Of a stretch of DNA of 64,000 nt, positions 13,662-22,128 are shown piece after piece. The notes beneath the pieces are model-generated. The model was not told where the DNA came from. It did not search any database and saw nothing but the letters and a program-made list of their open reading frames with translations. Position 1 is the stretch's first letter. Each line of letters begins with the position of its first letter. The stretch comes from Streptomyces sp. NBC_01408 (lineage in GTDB: Bacteria; Actinomycetota; Actinomycetes; Streptomycetales; Streptomycetaceae), in NCBI RefSeq assembly GCF_026340255.1, contig NZ_JAPEPJ010000001.1, positions 1,054,001 to 1,118,000 on the forward strand, given 5' to 3'. The translations under genes were made by a program, and so were the position numbers.

Positions 13662-15607
13662 GCGTGCGGTTCCTCCTGGACTACGGCGAGCAGGGCGCCG
13701 AACTCGACCTGTTGGCCGGTGGCGGCGTGGAGCGCGGTGAGCGTGCCGGAGGCGGGCGCGAGGATGCGGTGTTCCATCTTCATCGCCTCCAGCCACAGCA
13801 GGGGCTGCCCGGCGGTGACGGGGCTGCCGGGGGCGAGGCCCTCGGCGACGCGGATGACGGTGCCGGGCATGGGGGCGAGCAGGGAGCCCGGTTCGGTGCG
13901 GTCCTGGGGGTCCGCGAACCGGGGGACGGGGACGAGGGTGTGGGCGCCGAGTACGGAGTCGACGTAGACCTCTGACGTGTTCGAATTATGTTTCACGTGG
14001 AACAGGCGGCGGATTCCGTCGACTTCGAGCGTGACGAGGTCGGGTGCGGCGGCCAGGACGCGGACGCCCGGGTGGTCCACCGGGTGGTACTGGACCGTGT
14101 ACTCGGTGGCCTCGGTGGCCTCGGCGGCCTCGGTGGTCGCTCCGCCTGCCGCCGTGTAGCGGCGGGTCTGCGGCTGGGAGCGGAGGTTGCGCCAGCCGCC
14201 GAGGCGGGCGGCGAGCGGGGCGTCCGGGGCGGGGGCCGCGTCGGCCAGGGCGGCGGCGAGGGCGGCCAGGGTGGCGTCGGGCGCGCCCCCGGTGAGGGTG
14301 GCGAGGTGGCGCTCGTAGAAGCCGGTGTCGAGCTGCCCGGCGGTGAACTCCGGGTGGCGCAGGGACCGCACGAGGAGCTCGCGGTTGGTGGTGAGCCCGT
14401 GGATCCGGGCTCCGGCCAGGGCGTGGGCGAGGATCCGGACGGCCTCGGCGCGGGTCGGGGCGTGGGCGACGACCTTGGCGAGCATCGGGTCGTAGTGGAT
14501 GCCGACGCTGTCCCCGCCGGTGAAGCCGGTGTCCACGCGGACCGTGCCTGGGATGTCGAGGGTGTGCAGGACGCCGGCCTGCGGACGCCAGTCCCGTGCG
14601 GGGTCCTCGGCGTAGAGGCGGGCCTCGACGGCGTGGCCGTGGGGCTCCGGGGGCGACGGCGGCAGGGCCGCGCCTTCGGCGACGCGCAGCTGGAGGGCGA
14701 CGAGGTCGAGGCCGAAGACGGCTTCGGTGACGGGGTGTTCGACCTGGAGGCGGGTGTTCATCTCCAGGAAGCAGGGGCGGCCGTCGGCGGTGACGAGGAA
14801 CTCGACGGTGCCCGCACCCCGGTAGGAGACGGCGCGGGCGGCGGCGACGGCGGCGGAGTGGAGGCTCTCGCGCAGGGCTTGCGGCAGGCCGGGCGCGGGG
14901 GCCTCCTCGATGACCTTCTGGTGGCGGCGCTGGAGGGAGCAGTCGCGGGTGCCGAGGGCCCAGACGGTGCCGTGGGCGTCGGCGAGGATCTGCACTTCCA
15001 CGTGGCGGGCGCGCTCCACGTAGGGCTCGGCGAAGACCTCGCCGTCGCCGAAGGCGGAGCGGGCTTCGGCGACGGCTCCTTCGAGGGCCTCCTTGAGGGC
15101 GTCGAGGTCGCGGACGACGCGCATCCCGCGCCCGCCGCCGCCCGCGGCGGCCTTGAGGAGGAGCGGCAGGTCGGCGGCGGTGGCGGCGGCCGGGTCCACG
15201 GGTTCCAGGAGGGGTACCCCGGCGGCGCGCATCAGCTCTTTGGCGCGGGTCTTGGAGGCCATGGCCTCGATGGCCTCGGGGGGCGGGCCGATCCAGGTCA
15301 GGCCGGCGGCCTGGACCTCGCGGGCGAAGCCGGCGTTCTCGGAGAGGAAGCCGTAGCCGGGGTGGACGGCTTCGGCCCCGGCGGCGAGGGCGGCCTTGAT
15401 GATCAGGTCGCCGCGCAGGTAGGTGTCGGCGGGGGCCGCGCCGGGGAGGCGCACGGCCGCGTCGGCGGCGGCGACGTGGAGGGCGTCGGCGTCCGGGTCG
15501 GAGTGGACGGCGACGGTGTCCAGGCCGAGTGCGCGGGCCGTGCGGAAGATCCGTACGGCGATCTCACCGCGGTTGGCGACGAGCAGGGAGGTGATCGACT
15601 GGGTCAT
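13658..15607 (-). CDS. Acyl-CoA carboxylase alpha subunit (biotin carboxylase/BCCP)
   Basis: A 649-residue protein. The N-terminal biotin carboxylase has LLVANRGEIAVRIF, ATP-grasp loop KAAAGGGGRGMRVV and MNTRLQVEHPVTE; a variable linker follows, then a C-terminal biotinyl domain with LEAMKMEH, whose Lys carries biotin. It carboxylates biotin, which the adjacent beta subunit uses to carboxylate an enoyl-CoA (methylcrotonyl- or geranyl-CoA type). An Ala/Glu/Thr-rich stretch near residue 505 (TTEAAEATEATEY) is a short tandem expansion. Start at 15607 matches the family; the gap to the upstream gene is 8 bp. Confidence 0.93.
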   Translation of the reverse strand: MTQSITSLLVANRGEIAVRIFRTARALGLDTVAVHSDPDADALHVAAADAAVRLPGAAPADTYLRGDLIIKAALAAGAEAVHPGYGFLSENAGFAREVQAAGLTWIGPPPEAIEAMASKTRAKELMRAAGVPLLEPVDPAAATAADLPLLLKAAAGGGGRGMRVVRDLDALKEALEGAVAEARSAFGDGEVFAEPYVERARHVEVQILADAHGTVWALGTRDCSLQRRHQKVIEEAPAPGLPQALRESLHSAAVAAARAVSYRGAGTVEFLVTADGRPCFLEMNTRLQVEHPVTEAVFGLDLVALQLRVAEGAALPPSPPEPHGHAVEARLYAEDPARDWRPQAGVLHTLDIPGTVRVDTGFTGGDSVGIHYDPMLAKVVAHAPTRAEAVRILAHALAGARIHGLTTNRELLVRSLRHPEFTAGQLDTGFYERHLATLTGGAPDATLAALAAALADAAPAPDAPLAARLGGWRNLRSQPQTRRYTAAGGATTEAAEATEATEYTVQYHPVDHPGVRVLAAAPDLVTLEVDGIRRLFHVKHNSNTSEVYVDSVLGAHTLVPVPRFADPQDRTEPGSLLAPMPGTVIRVAEGLAPGSPVTAGQPLLWLEAMKMEHRILAPASGTLTALHAATGQQVEFGALLAVVQEEPHA

Positions 15608-15615
15608 GTGCGGGC

Positions 15616-17214
15616 TCACATCCGGAAGACGCCGAAGCCGCCACGGGCGCCCTCGACGGGGGCGTTGTGGACGGCCGACAGGCACAGGCCGAGGACGGTG
15701 CGGGTGTCGCGGGGGTCGATGACCCCGTCGTCGTACAGCCGCCCGGACAGGAACATCGGCAGGGACTCGGACTCGATCTGGGCCTCGACGAAGGCCCGCA
15801 TCCCGGCGTCCTGTTCCTCGTCGTACGGGAGCCCCTTCGCGGCGGCGGACTGCCGGGACACGATGGAGAGCACCCCGGCGAGCTGTTGCGGGCCCATGAC
15901 GGCCGATTTGGCGCTGGGCCAGGCGAAGAGGAAGCGGGGCTCGTAGGCGCGGCCGCACATGCCGTAGTGGCCGGCGCCGTAGGAGGCCCCGATCAGCACG
16001 GAGAGGTGGGGGACGCGGGAGTTCGAGACCGCGTTGATCATCATCGAGCCGTGCTTGATGATGCCGCCCTGCTCGTACTCCTTGCCGACCATGTAGCCGG
16101 TGGTGTTGTGAAGGAAGAGGAGCGGGATGTCGCGCTGGTTGGCGAGCTGGATGAACTGGGCGGCCTTCTGCGACTCGGCGCTGAAGAGCACGCCCTGCGC
16201 GTTGGCGAGGATCCCCACCGGGTAGCCGTGGAGGGTGGCCCAGCCGGTGACCAGGCTGGTGCCGTACAGGGGCTTGAACTCGTCGAAGTCGGAGGCGTCG
16301 ACGATCCGGGCGATGACCTCGCGGGGGTCGAAGGGCGTCTTCAGGTCGGCCGGGACGATCCCGAGGAGCTCCTCGGGATCGTGGAGGGGCTCCTGGGCCT
16401 TCGGCGGGTCCGCGTACGGCTTGCGGTGGTTGAGGCGGGCGACGACGCGGCGGGCCTGGCGGATCGCGTCGTGCTCGTCGAGGGCGTAGTAGTCGGCGAG
16501 GCCGGAGGTGCGGGCGTGCATGTCGGCGCCGCCGAGGGATTCGTCGTCACTCTCCTCGCCGGTGGCCATCTTGACCAGGGGCGGGCCGCCGAGGAACACC
16601 TTGGAACGGTCCTTGATCATGATCGTGTGGTCGGACATGCCGGGGACGTACGCGCCTCCGGCGGTGGAGTTGCCGAAGACGACGGCGACGGTCGGGATGC
16701 CGTCGGCCGACAGCCGGGTCAGGTCGCGGAAGATCGCCCCGCCCGGGATGAAGATCTCCTTCTGCGACGGGAGGTCCGCGCCGCCGGACTCGACGAGGCT
16801 GATGCAGGGCAGCCGGTTCTGCCGGGCGATCTCGTTGGCCCGCAGGGCCTTCTTCAGGGTCCAGGGGTTGCTGGCCCCGCCGCGCACGGTCGGGTCGTTG
16901 GCGGTGACCAGGCACTCGACGCCCTCGACGGTGCCGATGCCGGTGACCATGGACGCGCCGACGGGGTAGTCGCTGCCCCAGGCGGCGAGCGGGGACAGCT
17001 CCAGGAAGGGGGTGTCCGGGTCGAGGAGCAGCTCGATGCGTTCGCGGGCCAGGAGCTTGCCGCGCCCGCGGTGCCGGGCGGTGTACTTCTCGCCGCCGCC
17101 GTCCAGGGCCTTGGCGTGTTCGGCGTCGAGTGCGGCCAGGCGTTCCAGGGCGGCGCTACGGGCCTTCGCGTGCTCGGGGCTGCGGGGGTCGACGGTGGTG
17201 CCGAGGCGGGTCAT
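15616..17214 (-). CDS. Acyl-CoA carboxylase beta subunit (carboxyltransferase)
   Basis: A 532-residue carboxyltransferase with both crotonase-like halves: the acyl-CoA part (GASMVTGIGTVEGVECLVTA, NDPTVRGGASNPWT, FGNSTAGGAYVPGMSD) and the biotin part (ANAQGVLFSAESQKAAQFI, GASYGAGHYGMCGRAYEP). It is close to methylcrotonyl-CoA/geranyl-CoA carboxylase beta chains rather than propionyl-CoA ones, judging by length and by the AtuA neighbour. ATG at 17214 overlaps the AtuA-like stop by 4 bp. Confidence 0.93.
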   Translation of the reverse strand: MTRLGTTVDPRSPEHAKARSAALERLAALDAEHAKALDGGGEKYTARHRGRGKLLARERIELLLDPDTPFLELSPLAAWGSDYPVGASMVTGIGTVEGVECLVTANDPTVRGGASNPWTLKKALRANEIARQNRLPCISLVESGGADLPSQKEIFIPGGAIFRDLTRLSADGIPTVAVVFGNSTAGGAYVPGMSDHTIMIKDRSKVFLGGPPLVKMATGEESDDESLGGADMHARTSGLADYYALDEHDAIRQARRVVARLNHRKPYADPPKAQEPLHDPEELLGIVPADLKTPFDPREVIARIVDASDFDEFKPLYGTSLVTGWATLHGYPVGILANAQGVLFSAESQKAAQFIQLANQRDIPLLFLHNTTGYMVGKEYEQGGIIKHGSMMINAVSNSRVPHLSVLIGASYGAGHYGMCGRAYEPRFLFAWPSAKSAVMGPQQLAGVLSIVSRQSAAAKGLPYDEEQDAGMRAFVEAQIESESLPMFLSGRLYDDGVIDPRDTRTVLGLCLSAVHNAPVEGARGGFGVFRM

Positions 17215-19283
17215 GGGCCGGTCCCCTCCGGGGCGGTTTCGGGGGCGGGTTCGGGCGCGGCTGGTTCGGGCAGCAGGTGGGCCGGGATGTCGAGGTGGCG
17301 GGCGCGCAGCCATTCGCCGAGGGCCTTGGCCTGGGGGTCGAAGCGGTGGCCGGAGGCGACGCCGTCGCCGAGGATGCCGGTGACGGTGAAGTTCAGGGCG
17401 CGGAGGTTGGGGAGCGAGTGGCGGTGCACTGCGTGCGCGCGGGTTTCCGGGAGCAGCTCCTGGAGGCGCTCGACGGTGAGGGTGCGGTCGAGCCAGTGCC
17501 AGGCGGCGTCGGACTCCACCCATACGCCGATGTTGGCGTCCCCGCCCTTGTCGCCGGAGCGGGCCCCGGCCACCGCGCCGAGCGGCGCCCGCCGGGTGGC
17601 CCCGGGGGCTCCGCCCCCGGACCCCGCCGGGACTCCGCCCCGAACCCCTTCGGGGGCTCCGCCCCCGGACCCCCGCGCCTCAAACGCCGGCGGGGCTGGA
17701 TGTGCGGGTTCCGCCGACGGGGCTGAAATACCGGGGCTCCGCCCCGGACCCCGCTCCTCAAACGCCGGAGGGGCTGAAAACACAGCCTCGCCGGCGTTTG
17801 AGGCGCGGGGGTCCGGGGGCGGAGCCCCCGAGGGGTCCGGGACGGAGCCCCGGGACGGGGGTCTGGGGGCGGAGCCCCCCCACGCGGCGGTAGCCGCAAA
17901 TACAGCACAGCCGGGAAGGGGCGGGGTGGGGGAAGGGCCCCGCGCAGCGGAGACCGGTAGGCGGGTGCCGTCCGGGAGGACCGCCGTGTGGGGGACCACG
18001 GCGGCCGGGACCAGGGCCGAGGTGAAGACCCCGTACGGCTGGGCCGGTCCCGGTGGGGCGGTGACGTGGAAGCCCGGGTAGCTGCCGAGGGCGAGTTCCA
18101 CGGCCGCCGAGGTCAGGGCGCGCCCGACACGGTCCGGGGACGGGTCGCGGACCACCAGGCGCAGCAGGGCGCTCGCCGTCTCCTCCGTCGGGGCGTCCTC
18201 GTGGTCCGTACGGGCGAGGGTCCAGGCCGCGTCGGCCACGCCGTCCAGGGCCTCGGACAGCTGGGCGCGAACCAGGGCGCCCTTCGCCTCGATGTCCAGG
18301 CCGGTCAGGACGAAGACCACCTCGTTGCGCCAGCCGCCGATACGGGTGACGCCCGCCTTCAGGCAGGCGGGCGGCGGCTCGCCGAGGACGCCGCTGACGC
18401 GGACGCGGTCGGGGCCGTCCCCGGCCAGCCGGACGGTGTCCAGGCGGGCGGTCACGTCCGGGCCGAGGTAGCGCACGCCCTGTGTCTCGTAGAGGAGTTG
18501 GGCGGTGACCGTTCCCGTGGTGACCGCTCCGCCGGTCCCCGGATGCTTGGTGATCACCGAGGACCCGTCCTCGGAGATCTCCGCGAGCGGGAAGCCGGGG
18601 CGGCGGACGTCGTGCGCGGTGAAGAAGGAGTAGTTGCCGCCGGTGGCCTGCGTGCCGCACTCCAGGACGTGGCCCGCGACCACCGCCCCCGCCAGCCGGT
18701 CGTAGTCGTCCGCGGCCCAGTCGAACCACCAGGCCGCCGGGCCGCTGACCAGCGCGGCGTCCGTGACGCGGCCGGTCACGACCACGTCCGCGCCGGCCCG
18801 CAGGCACTCCGTGATGCCGGCGCCCCCGAGGTAGGCGTTCGCGGTCAGCGCCCCTTCCTCGTAGGGCATCAGGTCGTCGCCTTCCACGTGCGCGACGGTG
18901 ACGGGCACGCCCGCCTTGGCGGCCAGCGCGCGGATGGCGTCGGCGAGTCCGGCCGGGTTGAGCCCGCCCGCGTTCGCGACGATCCGTACGCCCCGCTCGT
19001 GCGCGAGCCCGAGCCCTTCCTCCAACTGGCGCAGGAAGGTCTTGGCGTAGCCGAGGTCCGGGTTCTTCAGGCGGTCGCGGCCGAGGATCAGCATCGTCAG
19101 TTCGGCCAGGTAGTCCCCGGTCAGCACGTCCAGCGGGCCGCCGGTCAGCATCTCGCGCAGGGCGTCGAAGCGGTCCCCGTAGAAGCCGGACGCGTTGCCG
19201 ATGCGCAGTGGGCGGCGGGCCGTCGGGCGGCCGGCCATCGGACGGCCGGTCATCGGACGGCCGGTCATCGGACGGCCGGTCAT
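17211..19283 (-). CDS. AtuA-like acyclic terpene utilisation protein with repeat-derived insert
   Basis: A 690-residue protein. The N-terminal DUF1446 domain (RIGNASGFYGDRFDALREML, ANAGGLNPAGLADAI, DVVVTGRVTDAALV, GTQATGGNYSFF) and the C-terminal AtuA-like domain (GARSGDKGGDANIGVW) are both intact. Between them about 120 residues (coding 17575-17940) are Pro/Gly/Ala-rich and contain translated copies of the dispersed repeat, recognisable as PPAFEARG and PRASNAG. The protein starts in a 15-bp tandem repeat giving four in-frame ATGs (MTGRP x3, MAGRP); the first, at 19283, overlaps the previous stop. The biochemical role of AtuA is unknown; the context is isoprenoid/branched acyl-CoA catabolism. 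Confidence 0.85.
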   Translation of the reverse strand: MTGRPMTGRPMTGRPMAGRPTARRPLRIGNASGFYGDRFDALREMLTGGPLDVLTGDYLAELTMLILGRDRLKNPDLGYAKTFLRQLEEGLGLAHERGVRIVANAGGLNPAGLADAIRALAAKAGVPVTVAHVEGDDLMPYEEGALTANAYLGGAGITECLRAGADVVVTGRVTDAALVSGPAAWWFDWAADDYDRLAGAVVAGHVLECGTQATGGNYSFFTAHDVRRPGFPLAEISEDGSSVITKHPGTGGAVTTGTVTAQLLYETQGVRYLGPDVTARLDTVRLAGDGPDRVRVSGVLGEPPPACLKAGVTRIGGWRNEVVFVLTGLDIEAKGALVRAQLSEALDGVADAAWTLARTDHEDAPTEETASALLRLVVRDPSPDRVGRALTSAAVELALGSYPGFHVTAPPGPAQPYGVFTSALVPAAVVPHTAVLPDGTRLPVSAARGPSPTPPLPGCAVFAATAAWGGSAPRPPSRGSVPDPSGAPPPDPRASNAGEAVFSAPPAFEERGPGRSPGISAPSAEPAHPAPPAFEARGSGGGAPEGVRGGVPAGSGGGAPGATRRAPLGAVAGARSGDKGGDANIGVWVESDAAWHWLDRTLTVERLQELLPETRAHAVHRHSLPNLRALNFTVTGILGDGVASGHRFDPQAKALGEWLRARHLDIPAHLLPEPAAPEPAPETAPEGTGP
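17653..17829. repeat. Three dispersed-repeat copies inside a coding region
   Basis: Forward copies at 17653-17699 and 17733-17777, and an inverted copy at 17783-17829, all within the AtuA-like gene and all keeping its frame open. Degenerate fragments (GGGGCTCCGCCCCCGG) occur on both sides. The forward/inverted pair can fold into a long hairpin in the mRNA. Confidence 0.85.
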
Positions 19284-19287
19284 CGGG
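19228..19287. repeat. Four tandem copies of a 15-bp unit at a start codon
   Basis: Unit CGGCCGGTCATCGGA, at 19228, 19243, 19258 and 19273; the first copy has C for T. On the minus strand each copy supplies an ATG, and the last contains the overlapping stop of the upstream gene. Copy number changes would add or remove five residues without shifting frame. Confidence 0.9.
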
Positions 19288-20113
19288 CGGCCTCCGGTGC
19301 CCGTCCGGGACCCGCCGGGCCGGCGAAGGCCTGCGCGATGTCCAGCCAGGCGTCCGCGTCGGGGCCGGTCGCGGTCAGCGCGAGATCGGCCCGGTGGGCG
19401 CGCTGGGTCACCAGGAGGCAGAAGTCGAGCGCCGGGCCGGCGATCCGCTGCGGGGCGTCCGGCGGGCCGTACGCCCACACCCCGGCGCCGCCCGGGGCCG
19501 CCAGCTCGACCCGGAACTCCCCGGCGGGCGCGGGCAGTCCGCGTACGGCATAGGCGTAGTCGCGGGCCCGTACGCCGATCCGCGCCACGTGGCGCAGCCG
19601 GGCGGTCGGGGCTCGGCGTACGCTGAGCGCGTCGGCGACGTCCTGGCCGTGCGCCCAGGTCTCCATCAGCCGGGCGCTGGCCATCGAGGCGGCCTTCATC
19701 GGGGGCCCGTACCAGGGGAACCGGGTGTCGGGCGAGGCTGCGGCCAGGGCCTCGTCGAGGGCGGCGCGCCCGGTCCGCCAGCGGGCCAGCAGTTCGGCGG
19801 GCGGCAGCGCCGCGCCTTCCCCGGCGCCCTCGTCGACGAAGGAGTCGGGGGCTTTCAGGGCCTCCTCGACCATGCGGCCGAAGCCGGTGGCGTCGGTCAG
19901 GGAGAGCAGCGCGGCCCGGTCGGTCCAGTGCAGGTGGGCGATCTGGTGCCCGATGCTCCAGCCCGCCGCGGGGGTGGGCCGGACCCAGTCGCCCTCGGGC
20001 AACTCCCCGACCAGCAGGTCGAGTTCCCGCCCCTCCTCACGCAGATCGACGAAGACGGCGGCGGCGTCGGAAGCAACGGCATGGACGGCATCGACGGCGG
20101 ACGGATCGGGCAC
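19280..20113 (-). CDS. TIGR03084-type DinB/MDMPI-fold protein
   Basis: A 277-residue member of the mycothiol-dependent maleylpyruvate isomerase/DinB-like group. The N-terminal four-helix bundle includes WSIGHQIAHLHWTDRAAL, whose His residues are likely metal ligands, followed by METWAHGQDVADAL and a C-terminal sterol-carrier-like region. GTG at 20113 is chosen because GAGGGG stands at the right distance. It is the first gene of the catabolic operon, directly downstream of the 32-bp palindrome. A role in detoxifying or isomerising a pathway intermediate is possible but unproven. Confidence 0.8.
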   Translation of the reverse strand: MPDPSAVDAVHAVASDAAAVFVDLREEGRELDLLVGELPEGDWVRPTPAAGWSIGHQIAHLHWTDRAALLSLTDATGFGRMVEEALKAPDSFVDEGAGEGAALPPAELLARWRTGRAALDEALAAASPDTRFPWYGPPMKAASMASARLMETWAHGQDVADALSVRRAPTARLRHVARIGVRARDYAYAVRGLPAPAGEFRVELAAPGGAGVWAYGPPDAPQRIAGPALDFCLLVTQRAHRADLALTATGPDADAWLDIAQAFAGPAGPGRAPEAAR

Positions 20114-20157
20114 GGTGCGCTCCCCTCTCGGCGTGAGGGGAAGAGTGGCAGCCTCCA

Positions 20158-20189
20158 CCAAAACAATCAAGCACGCTTGCATGATTTGG
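20158..20189. promoter_or_regulatory. 32-bp operator-like palindrome upstream of acyl-CoA operon
   Basis: Core CAAGC-AC-GCTTG (20168-20179) is a perfect dyad; outer arms CCAAA (20158-20162) and TTTGG (20185-20189) continue the same symmetry axis. It ends 45 bp upstream of the operon's first start codon. Size and shape suit a TetR dimer-of-dimers, most simply the TetR encoded at the end of the operon. Confidence 0.65.
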
Positions 20190-20430
20190 CCGCGATCCGG
20201 CACGTTCCCGCCACCGGCACCAACCCCCTTACTGCAGAACCGACTTGCGGCGACACGCGACGGCCGCAGGTCCCGCCGCACCCCGGCCACCCGGTACGGA
20301 GGGGGCGATTCAGGCCGTAACCGGGAAACTCGCGATACGTCACCGGATGTCCCGTCGATACTGGACGTTCCGCTCCGGGCCCGGGCGAGCACACCACGTT
20401 CATGTCACTCGACGCAGAGGATGAACCGAC

Positions 20431-22065
20431 GTGACCGCAGCCCGACGAACCCCTGCCCCCGTCCCCGTCTCCCTCTACCCCGAACTCGACTCGACCGCCC
20501 TCGGCGCCTTCGTCGGCGCCCTGGAGAGCGGCGACGTCACCGGCCTCTCCCCCGCCCGCGCCGCCGAGGTCGCCGAGTCCCGCGCCGGCGCCGTCTTCAC
20601 CCGCGGCAAGGTGACCGGCGCCGACGGCGACCTGCTCGACGCCGCGCTGTGGCGGCACACCGGGGTCCAGCCGCGGCCGGTGATCATCATGCCTTCGCCG
20701 TGGACCGATCTGGGCTGGCTGGCGTACGCCGTCCAGGCCACCCTCTTCGCGATCCGCGGCTACGACGTCCTCGCCTACTCCGCCCGCGGCTTCGCCGGCT
20801 CCGAAGGCCAGGTCGACGTGGCGGGCCCGCTCGACGTCGCCGACGGCAGCCGGGCCCTGGACCACCTCATCGAGCGCAGCGCCGGCCCGGTGACGAAGAT
20901 CGGCTTCCTCGGGGACTCGTACGGCTCGGGCATCAGCCAGCTGGTCGCCGCCCACGACACCCGCGTCGACGCCGTGGTCGCGCTGAGCAGCTGGGGCGAC
21001 CTCGGGGAGGCGTTCTACGAGAACTCCACCCGCCACGTCGCGGCCGTACGGGCCCTGCTCGCCGCCGCCGCGAAGGCCCGGCTGAGCCCGCAGACGCAGA
21101 GCGTCTTCGACAACGTCCTGGCCAACCGCGACATCCGGGGCACCCTGCGCTGGGCGGAGCCGCGCTCGCCCTTCACCCACATCAAGGAGCTCAACCGCCG
21201 CCAGGTCCCGGTCTTCTACTCGCACGCCTGGCACGAGACGCTCTTCCCGTCCAACCAGACCCTGAAGGTGTTCAACGAGCTGACCGGCCCCAAACGCCTC
21301 GCCCTCTCCATCGGCGACCACTCCGGCCCCGAGGCCTCGGGCATGCTCGGCCTGCCGAACCGGATATGGACGGACGCCCACCGCTGGTTCGACCGCCACC
21401 TCAAGGGGATCGACAACGGCATCGACGCCGAGGGCCAGGTGCTGGGCGAGGTCATGTGGAACAAGACCCTGGAACCCCGCCCCACCTGGCACTCCGTCAC
21501 CGAGGAGGTGCGCAGGCTGCACCTGGCGGGCGGCGGCGAGCTGACCGAACAGCCGGAGTCCGGCTGGACGGCGGGCGTGCTGTGCGGGATGGACACCCCG
21601 GCCACCGTCGCCGACTCGGTCGTCACCTCCGGCTACCAGGAGATCGCCGGCCGCCCGAAGGTCTACCCGACCGGTGACATCGACCGCTCGGTCGCCGCGG
21701 TGTGGGCCTCGGCCCCGGGCCGCGAGATCACCCGGCTACGGGGCACGCCCCGGCTGCGCGTCACCTACCGGGCGGCGAACCCCGGCTCCACCTTCGTCGC
21801 GTACCTCCTGGACGTGGCAGCCGACAACACCGCCCACATCGTCACGCACGCCCCGTACACCGACCTCGACTCCCCGCCGGACAGCCTGATCAGCGCGGAC
21901 ATCGACCTCCAGGCCACGGCGTACGACGTCCCGCGCGACCACCGCCTGATGCTGGTGATCGACGCCCGCGACCCCTTCTACGGCGACGCCAACCTCCCCC
22001 GCGCCACCCTCTCCTTCACCTCCCCGGAGGCAACGCCGTCGTACCTGGACCTGCCGCTGGGCTAG
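20431..22065 (+). CDS. CocE/NonD-family serine hydrolase
   Basis: A 544-residue protein with an X-Pro dipeptidyl-peptidase S15-type hydrolase domain: entry strand VIIMPSPWTDLGW, DVLAYSARGFAGSEG, nucleophile elbow GFLGDSYGSG, later GDHSGPEASG region for the catalytic His, then a C-terminal jelly-roll beta domain (LRGTPRLRVTYRAANPG, RDHRLMLVIDARDPFY). No signal peptide is visible, so it is probably cytoplasmic. GTG at 20431 follows a weak purine-rich site. Likely an acylase, esterase or peptidase on small substrates. It is divergent from the operon behind the 32-bp palindrome. Confidence 0.88.
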   Translation: MTAARRTPAPVPVSLYPELDSTALGAFVGALESGDVTGLSPARAAEVAESRAGAVFTRGKVTGADGDLLDAALWRHTGVQPRPVIIMPSPWTDLGWLAYAVQATLFAIRGYDVLAYSARGFAGSEGQVDVAGPLDVADGSRALDHLIERSAGPVTKIGFLGDSYGSGISQLVAAHDTRVDAVVALSSWGDLGEAFYENSTRHVAAVRALLAAAAKARLSPQTQSVFDNVLANRDIRGTLRWAEPRSPFTHIKELNRRQVPVFYSHAWHETLFPSNQTLKVFNELTGPKRLALSIGDHSGPEASGMLGLPNRIWTDAHRWFDRHLKGIDNGIDAEGQVLGEVMWNKTLEPRPTWHSVTEEVRRLHLAGGGELTEQPESGWTAGVLCGMDTPATVADSVVTSGYQEIAGRPKVYPTGDIDRSVAAVWASAPGREITRLRGTPRLRVTYRAANPGSTFVAYLLDVAADNTAHIVTHAPYTDLDSPPDSLISADIDLQATAYDVPRDHRLMLVIDARDPFYGDANLPRATLSFTSPEATPSYLDLPLG

Positions 22066-22079
22066 CTCACCCCGAGGAG

Positions 22080-22124
22080 GTACGCCCGCCCCGCCGGACC
22101 CCCGTGCCGGCGGGGCGGGCGTAC
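22080..22124. terminator. 18-bp perfect hairpin between convergent genes
   Basis: 22080-22097 pairs with 22107-22124 without mismatch around a 9-base loop, then GGTTTC. It lies 15 bp after the CocE stop and just before the opposing gene's stop. Confidence 0.85.
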
Positions 22125-22128
22125 GGTT

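Noticed and set aside
13662..13796. 45-residue Arg-rich extension of acyl-CoA dehydrogenase
   Set aside because: It overlaps the biotinyl domain of the upstream gene in another frame; ATG 13661 overlaps the stop of that gene as expected for coupling.
14000..15940. Long open frames antisense to the biotin carboxylase
   Set aside because: Gly/Val/Glu-rich shadow translation caused by extreme GC3 of the real minus-strand gene; no domain or ribosome site.
19200..19300. CRISPR-like array
   Set aside because: The 15-bp units are directly adjacent with no spacers; it is a tandem repeat within coding DNA.
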